Below are positions 50,201 to 61,600 of a stretch of DNA of 64,000 nt, in pieces. The DNA is taken from positions 6,437,410-6,501,409 of the forward strand of contig CM046453.1 in the NCBI GenBank assembly GCA_025506515.1, given 5' to 3'. The stretch is from Flaveria trinervia. Lineage: Eukaryota > Streptophyta > Magnoliopsida > Asterales > Asteraceae. Numbering within the stretch: the first letter of the stretch is position 1; the number at the start of each line of letters is the position of its first letter. A program made the position numbers and the translations under genes. The notes beneath the pieces are model-generated. The model worked only from the letters and a program-made list of their open reading frames with translations, had not been told where the DNA came from and did no database searches.

Positions 50201-53200
50201 TTCGAGCTCCAAGACGGTATCCTGCGTAAGAACAGAAATAGGCGTGCTTACACAAAAACTAAAAATAAAATAACGATAGGTGGTAAAAGGAGTTTGAGAG
50301 ATATACGTTCAATGAGTATTGACCAGGCGGTGCAATATAGGATATCTTTCCCATGGCATCAGGAGGTAGAGCAATGTGATGTTCAACTAAACTGTTCTCA
50401 AACACAGTCTGCAAAGATATGAGAAGAGAATTTAACAATTTGGGAGAACAAAAGATTTTGGATACAAATGAAAGAAAAATAACTTTTCTAAGGTTCATAA
50501 ATAATAAAGATGCTTCACTTACAGCATATAGATCTCCACCTGTTACAAGATCTCCCTCACCTGACATCAGAAAACAAATTCAAATTAATAATTATCTATT
50601 TTGCAAAAACATTTTCAGACTCACAAAACATCAGGGTTCACAATTGTCTAAAGTTCAATGAGAAATAATTTGAATCACCTATTTTCTTAGGCTGAAATTC
50701 CCAAAGTATATCTTTGTCAAGAGCTGGGACAGATACACCACGAGGAATGTAGACATCACCTGACCTTTTTGCAATAGTTTTCAGAGGTCTCTGAATAATT
50801 AAATCAAACTTCTTTAATTAACTCTTGAAATGAAAAAAACAGTAGTACAATAAAGTCAAAACACATGTTAAAAAGGGAAAAAAACAGAAGTTTGCTAACC
50901 TGGATACCATCAAATATATTTCCCAATATTCCAGGGCCCAACTCCACAGACAGAGGCTGCAATTTAGAGCAAATGTTGCAGGTAAGTTTGAAACAGTAAG
51001 CCCTCAAAAAGAGTGATGAACTGATATTGTGTACCTTGTGTGTCCTCAAAACAGGATCATTCACCATCAGCCCCGCTGTTTCTTCATAACTGAAATACAT
51101 GAATGTTTTTTTCTCAATGTCAAGAAACTAAAGATGTTCAGGTGTATCAAGATCAACTTAGAGTTGCTAAATTAGTCATTTATAAAGCAAATCTGCAAAT
51201 GTATCAAACATAATATAGTGACCTGGCTTAATTTCGATAAAAGTCTTTATATAATAATCAAATAACTAAAATACCCAAATTAGAAATATTGTGAAAGCTT
51301 GTAGACCACAATCAATCTCATCAGCATCTCATGTTTTTGATGATGGACTATTACAAAGATATGGAAGGAATTTTTCCAAACAGCACAATGTTGCAATTTT
51401 CGGAGTCAAGTAGTCAACCGTATATAGTTGCCACCCTTTTAATGGAGTGTCAATATTACAATCATGTTAATATAATTTATATATAGTCAATTAGTCACAG
51501 TTATCCTGAAAGTATCCACTCAATTCCAGTGTAGGCTATTAAATGCTAATTTAAGAATATCAATTAAAATACCTTGGATTGTAGCAGAATCTCCCTCCAA
51601 ACGGATAATTTCCCCAATAAGGTTGTCATGTCCAACACGAACAAGTTCATACATAGCAGCCCCTGCCATTCCATCTGCAATGACAACAGGCCCTGATACC
51701 TGCCAGATTCAAAACAACATAAGCTGCAAGTTCTTCGTGGTATTCATAAGATGATTATCAACTAAGTCAATGAGAACATTAGTGAGTTCACATGGTTGAT
51801 CATTAAGACATTTAATTTATGACGCTTGTTCTTTAAGCACATCCATCAATTGGTTTACCATCAGTAAATGAGTAAGGCTATCACTAGAATTAAGACATTG
51901 AGAGATCTTATTTCTAGAACTATCAGATAAGAAAAGACCCAATCAGTATAACATATTAACATGCCCAACCAAAATTATTTGTTCTGTCCAATATACAGAA
52001 ACATATCCAGTTATATTGACCAATAGAACTGTAGAAGGACCAAACAAATTTAATGACTATGCATTCCCCTTTTAAGTTTGCAATGCTTTAAAGTTTAAAC
52101 ACATCTTAAAGATGAATACAGACACCCATGTTGCTGTTTATGCTATATCCCATAAATACTATGTACAAAATCTAAACAGGATTTTTTTAAATCACAAAAT
52201 TGGTTTGATATTATTTGACCGAACATCGTATGTTGCCTGACTTTACAAGAAAAATCAATATCTATTGAGGACGAATAAGAAGATTAAAGAAACAGATTGA
52301 AAAAATTTATCATGTTCATAAATATTGTATCCACATCAGAAGATTATGATATTATCATTCACCACATTTATTCTATACATGTTTGTTAAAATCGACTCAT
52401 ATGATAACCAAATACAAAATCAGTGACAGACTGACAGTGCGACACATTTGTCATAGTTAAGCTCATTTGTGTAAGCCTCTATAGCAACTTATCTTCAGCC
52501 ATACAATCAAGCAAAACTATGCAACAACTCAAATTTGAAAAGGTAACATCTTTTCCACGAAGAAAAAAAAATCGATTGTTACAGAAAGGTGTCGTGTGCG
52601 AACATAAACCTTTTCATTTGACATGTTTCAATTGCACAGATTATTTGACCAAATTCTTCCAGGTTAAGTAACACAACCACCCAATAAACTACATCAATGC
52701 TTGAAAAACAAGTTACAGCGCACCTTCCCCTAGTCACTCTCACCAATTGGTGAAGACAGTATCCATCACTCTCCCGAACTTACGCTTAGGCCAATATCAA
52801 ATCACTATGATTCAGTTCCTTCATAAACATAGAGTCAACCACTTCGTCACTTCCATAGGCGCAAATTTCAACCGCAAATCACAACATATACAAGTAAATA
52901 ACGAAAGAGTTCCAAAGCATCCGCCCTTAGCATAGCGCAAACAACCGGATCCTTAAATCGTCAAATCGTCGAATAACATCACACTTGCACGCAGTCAAAA
53001 TTCCACACCATTAGATCACAACTCTCGTAAATCGTAATAACCGAAGCAACAATCAACAATCCAATCAACAACAACGAACCACACTACAGTCCTTAACAAC
53101 AGTACGAACACAGATCACCGGATCAAAACATAAAACACCACCACACCAGATCAGGATCAAAACCGAACAAAACGCAATCCGATCTCACAAAAACCTACCG

Positions 53201-53336
53201 AATCACAGACATCCACAACGAAAAAACAGAACGAGAGAACTAGATCGAGAAAACTGACCTTGCGAACGTATCCACACTCGCTCTCCTTCTCGGAGTCCTC
53301 AAAAGTGGTCAATCGAGCGCCATAAGCCGACGGCAT
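47213..53336 (-). CDS. VHA-A: V-type H+-ATPase catalytic subunit A (three 1-bp gaps)
   Basis: Subunit A hydrolyses ATP in the V1 sector of the vacuolar/endomembrane proton pump. I place 20 minus-strand exons: 53259-53336, 51573-51699, 51035-51089, 50900-50956, 50679-50790, 50523-50560, 50307-50408, 50165-50221, 49996-50067, 49809-49910, 49656-49718, 49436-49567, 49155-49261, 48802-48996, 48621-48706, 48434-48538, 48207-48304, 48005-48083, 47421-47509, 47213-47327. With three restored bases the length is 623 aa, the usual plant value. Visible motifs: MPSAYGARLTTFEDSEKESE start, Walker A GAFGCGKTV, GERGNEM, Walker B region VSMMADSTSRWAEALRE, SGYPAYLAARLASFYERAG. One base is missing at the exon 3 acceptor (about 51088), in exon 12 (about 49487) and in exon 15 (about 48680). 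All other exons are in frame. Confidence 0.96.
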
Positions 53337-53640
53337 GATGACAGATAGAGATGAAGATCAGGAGTGTGAGTTAGGGTTTGAAGGATTGATGATATATTGC
53401 AGATGCTACCAATGGAAGAGACGTGTAGGTATGCAAAATAGTGAAATCAACAACGTGAGTGATGGTGATGTAGGTGTTTGTGGATCGTATCAATCTGTCT
53501 TCATCTTGCTGCTGTAAATTGGCGTTTGAGAGGGTGGGATCGGGTGTTACGCGGAGAGGGGTGTACTGGATCTTTGGCCAGTGACATGTTGACACGTGGC
53601 GGGTGTGTGACCATGTGACCGTTGGATGCGTGGGTCGTTT
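53337..53640 (-). promoter_or_regulatory. V-ATPase A promoter region with a G-box/ABRE
   Basis: ACACGTGGC at 53592-53600, about 256 bp upstream of the start codon, is a perfect G-box/ABRE core (ACGTGGC) of the kind bound by bZIP factors in ABA- and salt-responsive genes. Plant V-ATPase genes are often salt-induced, so a role is plausible but inferred. Confidence 0.45.
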
Positions 53641-56521
53641 GATTGTTATTTTTTTTATTTGTTTTTTTATTGTTTTTATCATTAAAAGGTTGAATATTAT
53701 GTACCTCCGGTTAGTGGTCATGTAAATTGATGTTGAAACACCGGTTCATACTTTCAATGAATGAAATTTTTTATAGTTGTTGAAAATAAAAAGATAAAAT
53801 AAGTTAAGCATGTTTGAGTGAATTTTATTTGTGTGATCATTTAATTAGTAAATGAACATGAAAATATATATTTTCTATTTATAAATATTATTTACGTATA
53901 TCTTTTCATAATCTATAAGGTTAAGTGTTTTTCAATTGATAGGTCGTATTACCTTTATTAAATTCATTATTGGTAGTCTTCCGATATGTATTTTCTCTAT
54001 GTGTAATGCACATTCATGTGATTGGGACTCTTTGAATGGATCAGAAAATGTTTTTTTTCTATATCCCTCTAAAAGTTGGTATATCTTGAAAATCTAAAAT
54101 TTTATGTTATTTTTTATATCTCTCAAAAAACTAGCTTATCTAGAGTATAGAATAATATTTGTTTAATCGAGAAAGAATTGTTTAATTATTCGATTAACTT
54201 AGGAAAACACATAATGGCAAGTCGGAGGTGGTAAAGAAATAGTATTTCAGTTACTAGTTAGATTAATGGGTTGATAGAAGTCCTCTTATTGAAGTGTTTA
54301 CCTCATTGCATTCTAGTGTTTGCTCAAATAATTGTAAAGTGCTTCAATGTTACAATTCAACGTGAAATGATTGCATGAAAGACTAGAAGTATGATTGGAA
54401 GAGGAGCTTAGTGAGGATGGGGAGGCCATTGTATGGTGTTAATGTGCTATGGTTATGCAATGCGTCGAGAGGCTCGCTACACAATCTCCTTCGGCTAATG
54501 ATCGAAAACAAATTTTGCTAGCAATATAATTTCTAACGCATAGGATGAAGGCTTGCAAAATAATTCAAGATTCATGAAAGCTCATGTCATCTTTAATTAT
54601 TCGTTTATGGTTGAGCCTATTTGAGCCGTTTTTAGAAAACCAGCCGGTTCAAAGTTGGATCAGAAACTTATGATCGCGTTAATTTTTTAGATTATGTAAA
54701 CTTAACTCGAATAATCTTCGATAAATGAGTTACATAAATATTTAAAACGCAAATAGCATAATAGCATGGGTTTTGTTTTTTTACCACAAACATACTTCTA
54801 GAGTTTTGTGTCGAGGTAACGCTCACTTTTACACGTGATAACCGTTGCACTATGTTTTATTTGTCTTTCTTAATGCATAAGTGTCTTAATCTTGAATGTC
54901 AGTCGTTGCGATGTGTTTTGGTATTCACGTTTTAAAATTTGAGATCGTATGTGCATTCAGATCGTATGTGCATTCCCCGCGCTGGGGAAAATCCTAATAC
55001 GTTACTAACGTGATATCAAAGTGAGAAGGTTTTATTATAAAATATTTAGGTACATGTTTGCCTTTTTTAGAGCATTCATAGTAGGTGTCCCATATTGATG
55101 TGCGTGTGCGCACTATATTATGAGGATTGTCGTAAGTGGTTGTGAGAAGGAGAGAGAAAATTTATAAGGATTGTACCGTAATTCTTCATGTTTGAAGAAA
55201 CAAAATACAACCCTATAAAATTTGTAATATTTATAAAAGTGATTGTGAGAAAAGATGAGAGAAAATGTAATAATAAATATATAAAAAGTATTTTTAAATT
55301 GAAAAAAAAAAGTAAAATATGTAATGTTTTTAGTATAAATATGGAGATGTGAATGGGAAAATTAGTGTGAATACTCTTAAAACCGTAATAACCATGCAAC
55401 CCAATTTTACTCAAACCAGTCCAACCATACCATGAACTCTCCTAACTTTTTCTTTGTTATCACACAGATTGCACAATTGTTTCTTTGTTATCACACAGAT
55501 TGTTAAATCAAAGTACAATAGTAACTCATGCAATGCGAATGACAATGTATCAATCGTTTTTGTTAAAAAGACATTCTATGACACCTTGGTGTTAGTGGTG
55601 TTAAATGCAGGCATACTAGATCATCAGAGATGATCCCCAAACAGAAATGTCTCGTTTTTAAGGGGATTTAGTTGAATTATATATATGTAATATTAATTAG
55701 GAGGTGGTGTAGCAACTCCTAACTGTTCCCACCAAATCTTAGCTTAAATATTGTTGTTTTCTTGCATTTTTACTTGTCTAGTAAAACAATTATCTAAGTT
55801 ACTCTTGTAATCGGAGACTAACCCTCTCAAATCGGGTCAACTATCCTGTTTGTTCTTACACTAATCTCATCAGAAAGTTCCAGTTCCAAACAGTTGATCT
55901 TGGGTATATGCTTCATGGGCATTGGGTAGATGACTCCGGTTCCAGTCCATCTCGTTGTGTTCTAGACTCGTTGTTCATCTCTACAGTCATATAGAACTCT
56001 TTAAAGGGTACAAGGGCTTTAAGCCCAGTGGAGACTCCGACGCTCAAGTCAAGTCGCGTCCACAATATCGACAAGTATAAAATTTTACATTACATATTGT
56101 ATACTTGTCAATATTATGACCCTTACTTGACTTTAGCATCAAAGTGTGTCCGCGGTTTTTAAACCCCCGGTACCCTATAACAGGCCTTTTGTGGTTGTAC
56201 AGATGGAGAACACGGATCCGAAGCAGAATAGTCTCACCCAATAACCCATGAACTACCTTTCCAGAACTACAGTGATGGAATTTGTTTCAATTATATACAT
56301 ACTTAAGCTCTGAGATGGTGAGACTTGACCCCGACCCAACCGTATATATTGTTTGAAGGAATACCCCAATTCTGTCTAGAATGTTCACCAACTCGGTTCT
56401 CGGCTATAAACATCCACACATGCATCTTACCATATCGAGTTAGAAGAACGAATCCACATGTAACATATGCAAACCGTAAGAATCTAAGAAGTGTCAAATG
56501 TTCACGGCTAACATAGGATCA
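53641..56521. other. Intergenic DNA between V-ATPase A and MED8
   Basis: I see no gene. The DNA is AT-rich; GATCGTATGTGCATTC is directly repeated near 54944-54975 and TTTCTTTGTTATCACACAGATTG near 55449-55501. The MED8 3' UTR presumably occupies the last few hundred bases. Confidence 0.45.
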
Positions 56522-58579
56522 CTATTGGTTTTGTCTATGTTGTTGAAAGTTGGTATGGTTCTGTTGTGGGTTCTGCATGGGTACCATATTAGGTTGTAGG
56601 TTCTGGGTGTTTTGTTGCATGTTCCCAAACGCGCCTTGTGAACCATGTTGTTGCTGTTGCATAGGCATCATGGAATTCGGATTGGCTGCGCCCATGTTGT
56701 ACACTGTCAACCAAAACCACAACATGGTTAGCCATTGACCATAAAAATAACTGATCGAATTGAAAGACTGGTTCAACTCCTACCCTGATCATTCAGATTT
56801 TGGGAACCAAGATTGTGGTTGCCACCGGATAATCCAAATTGCTGATCACAAGAATGAAAAAAAAACACATTAGAAAACACAAATACATATTCAAAGCATC
56901 ATCCGTACACAAAAATGGGTGGATATTTTGTTTGAAAAAATCCAAGAATCTGGACGCACAGCTTGGTTTTAAAAAGCATGAGGCGCGATGAGGCGTCTAG
57001 GTCCTGAAAGCCGAGGTGTGAGGTGAGAGATTCACGTACATGAGATGGTTCTCTATGTACAATCATAGGAGCTTTATGTACAGCCAATAGTTGCATCTCT
57101 CTCATCTCTTTTACAAATGCCTTCTTCATCAGCTAAACCATTCATATTTTTTTCATCCTTTTGGTCCTTTTTATATATCAGCATCTTCTAGAGGAAGATC
57201 CTACACTATGACCAGTTTTGACCTATGTGTCCAATAAAAGCCGCCTCTTGACCCTGGGGTGTTTTTCCAACCACCTCATGCGCCTCTCTTTTCAAAACCA
57301 AGATGTTTAGTAAAACTAAAGGTGTGTTTGGTTGGCTGGAATGGAATGATGAAGGAACATGTCGGACAAGGTAATGGAATAAGCAAGGAAATGCAATGGA
57401 TCACTACATCACATTATCATGTTTGGTTGGCATTTTGGAATGAAATATGATTTCTTTATATATATTTGAAGCCAATTTCTAACTTTTCATGTTGGAAAGA
57501 AATGAGATTTTCGTATGATTTTTTTAATATTATATATGAAGTGAATTTATAACTTTTCTATCTTATAATTTTTCTTAAAAGTTGTTAAAGGTTTCATATA
57601 CAAAGAATAAAAAAATAAACATGATAAAAGCTCATTGAAACCTCAATTAAGATTACAAAAGGAATATTTTCTAGTTATTTTGAAAGCTTAAAAAGTAACG
57701 TGATTAATTTTTGATAAATTAGTTATGTTAACAAAGATTATGTATAAAATGTTTCATTCTCTTTGATCCATCATACCAAACACCACCTTAAACAGACAAG
57801 AGGCTAACCTGCATTCGAGCCACATGAGGTTGTGATGCCATCATGGCTGACATATTTGACATCTGACATTCGCCAATGGTGAAGATTATATTAAAAAACA
57901 ATATCCATAAAAAACCAACACAAGACACAATCATCAAATACTATACTAATATGCAAAAGACAAATAAAAGGTGAAATTGCTATAATTAACTGACCATTTG
58001 GTTATTTGGTGTAGCTTGTGCAGCATTAAACAATGCACTGTTGGCGTTGCCAGACATTTGGTTTAAATGACGATTTAACTGATTTCCTTGGCTAAGTTGA
58101 CTTTGTGAAATGCCATGCTGCATACCTCCAGAAGGTAGCTGTCTCCCCTGGAATTGCTGGCCCCCCAACGACTGAGAAAATTGCATTTGATTTTGACCAT
58201 GTAACTGACAACAAAGAATAATAATAATTCAAGAAAAACAATATAAAAGTTACCATATAAACATCTAAGTATTGTATTAATACACTCTTGTACAAACCAT
58301 ATATTTTGTATTAGTCCTACTTACTAGGATAAAGACTTAACCTATAAAAATAAAGGTTGCAATTTTGACCCATTATATACTATATACATTTGAAACTAAC
58401 GAGAATAGGGATTTACCATCAGTACTATTTTTCAAGCACAATTTACATTTTCCTATTACATATACAACTTTCCAAACATGATGTCCAAGTTATGGTTGCA
58501 TTTGACGTGTTGGTTGTCACTGACCTCCCATTTTCAAAGTTCCATGCTCTACACCATTACTTACCTATCACATCCCCCG

Positions 58580-58614
<35 letters not shown>

Positions 58615-61600
58615 CTACTCTCACTTTCTCTTACAAGACAAAGGCGAAGACGATGCTGACGTCAACAAAGAAAGTTGCGGTGAAGGTGGAAACAAAGAGG
58701 AGATCGACGGTTTGCGGTGCTAAATTGGTGAAGGTTTCGAATTCAGCTACCGTTATGTATCGGGATGACCGGAGGCAAAGCATTCCTTTAAAATTTAAAT
58801 AAAAAATGATGAATATCCGTAGGCGATTTTGTGAAGGTGTCATTAATTTTTGCAGTTTTTCATAGTTAACTCATCCACTTTTCACGGTTATAAGAAAAGA
58901 GTTTTTTTATCATCTCCTTAAAAATCTATAGGGGTTGGGTGTAATGCGTTTAGTAATTGTTGTTCATCTCCGCTGGCTAATTTTATTGGTTCATTTAATT
59001 AAGAACATTTAGTGATTTGAGTTTGGGTGTAGAACTAATCAGTTTCACTGATTTTTTATTAGGGTTGTTAAAGTCCTGGGAAACGATGTTGAAGTTTCAT
59101 TTTGGAAGAACATATTGTCAAATGAAAGCAGGAGAAGGTTGGTGTTGTTAGTTATTTTGCTTGATTACATCCATAAATATAGTGTTTATCTTTATGTGTT
59201 CTTCTCTAATTTGTGCAGCTTCATGCTTTGGATCTAGGGTTGTTTGTAAGGAATAGCCTCAACCGAATGAAAGTAAATATTAGTTTTTCATGTAAATATT
59301 TCCATATTTAGATCCTCTTAGATTTTAATTTTTATTCTTTTGAGTTGGTTTACTGGTATAATAGTTGTAGTTCATAGCATTTACCTTATGTAGTTTATAA
59401 AATTTCATCTTTTTTAAAAGATTTTTCAACTTCAATTTTATGTTATGGCATATGTAGTTTATACAAATCTTGAAAACCCACTAAAGATTCATATGTTTTT
59501 TAGCTAAAATTCAATGTTTGATTTGGTTTTCTTTATGTTTTTTGGTAGTTGTATTGATCTTGAATGATAACATAGAGGTTTGTTTCAATTCTATTAGAAA
59601 ATACTATTAAGCATGAGTTACGGATCATGGAGATCCTTGATGTTTAGGATGTTGTTTGGGCAAAATGAGCTTCTCTATAGCCTTTCTCGGCCTTTTGATA
59701 CTATTTATTTTTCTTTAAGATGTATTTATGTCGTTTTCTAATGAGTCGGGTGAGAAGCTGCGTTGGAGAGAGATCAAAATCAAACGGGTCAAAACACGAC
59801 AATTGTTTTTGATTATTTTAGTGTTTAATTGTTAACAATTGTTTAATATATAATAATTTTGTTTTTATATAAAGGGAGGATAGGAAGAGAGGATTTGTGT
59901 TTGTTACAAAACAATAACACTTGATGATGAAGCTTTATCCATGATCAAGAAATTCTATCCCCATGTAAGTTCACTTTTCCATTGTGATTTTGGAGTTTTT
60001 CGGTAGATCATTGTGAAATTTTAAATATAATGTGATTACCAAACGTAACTTACATCTATCGTTTTGTTCTACTGGTCGTAGGTTTGACTGTGCTTACTTA
60101 TTTTCCTACAACATGTATATTAGAACAGTTATCAGATTTTAAATAATTATTTAAAATAAAAAAGATCACAAACCAATGACCAAAAAAATTGCGACTAATT
60201 TGTTAGTGTCATACGTTTTGCTTTACTAAGAAGCAGTTTTGTTCCCCAACATACAAGAGTGAACATTTTGTAGGTTAGTCATTTAGTTGCATTTCTGTAG
60301 AACTCTACAATAATTTTTTGTACTCTTGTGAAGATCACGTGTAGAATTTTATCACAACTGAGTAATTGTACTCGATTGCAATAGTGCATGTTGATTTATT
60401 TCCTACCACAGCAGTGCAACTAAACCAAAGGCTCCCATTCCCCTACCAAAAAACTTCAATATCACTAACCTATTGTATGATTAAATTTGATTATATTATA
60501 CCCAATATTGAAGCTATACATATACATGTCCCCGCCGCAACGCGAGGGCAACCTCCTAGTTTACTTATATTTTTAATTGAGTTGATTTGGGTTGTGTTTT
60601 ATCTCAATCAGTCAAAAAAACTAGTTAAAAGTGGAATGGTTCAAACAGGTTAGAAGTTTCCAGCGGTCTACTTTTAAATGCACACAACCACCTAAACTGT
60701 GTTCTCCAAAGATTCAGATTACTGTTGCAATAATATTGATTTGGTAATCATAATCAACGATTCAACACATTAGATATCTAACGAAATTTTACTATAAAGT
60801 GCTTGCAGTCATCCCAAACCAACCTAGCCTGTTTGGACCCATACAAAAAATGTCTTGTCTCAAACCAAACTAAAAGTTATTTGTTTCACCCTAAACCCAT
60901 ATTCACATGTTGTCCAACCTAACTGTAGACATGTACTAGAAAATGACTTGTACCAGCCCATATGAAAAAAATGACATGTTTTTAACCCAAACCTTTCATG
61001 TGTTAACCAACCAACCGAACAGGCCAACCTGCACCGCTAATTAAACTTCTATGTTACAAGTCATAGAGTTGCTTTAATAAGCCGGATCACTTACGTGATT
61101 ACTTGTCAGATACACGAGATATGATTACATGAATGAATAAATGCAATTATATATCAACCCAAAGAAATAATATGCATCACCTGATACTTATTTTGAGCCT
61201 GGCCCTGTAAATCATGCAGCTGTGACAATTGGTTCTGCGCATATCAAATTATTAAAATATGAATTGTCACCAATGCAGCAACTTCTGATAGATTATAAAA
61301 TCAATCTTATAACTCCCATACCTGCCCTAATCCAGTCATTGGAGACTGCCTAAGCTGCTGAGCAATCATTTGCTGCTGATGCTGTGGTAACTGCATAAAC
61401 TTTTGCCTTTGTTGTTGCTGTTGCTGCTGGTGTTGTTGCTGAGTTTGTTGTTGTGGTGATGGTGTATTCATCATGTTAGCGCCAGACCTAGGTGAGTTCG
61501 CATATGGCAGTGGTGATGCTGTTGTGTTATCAAAGGACGATGTCCCAGTGCCTCCAGGAGAAGCAGCTGCTCTTCCCATTAGTTGGGATCCAGAACCCTA

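Noticed and set aside
58580..58620. CT tract as a Helitron 5' end (TC start)
   Set aside because: Any TC in a CT microsatellite would fit; without a second copy the 5' end cannot be set.
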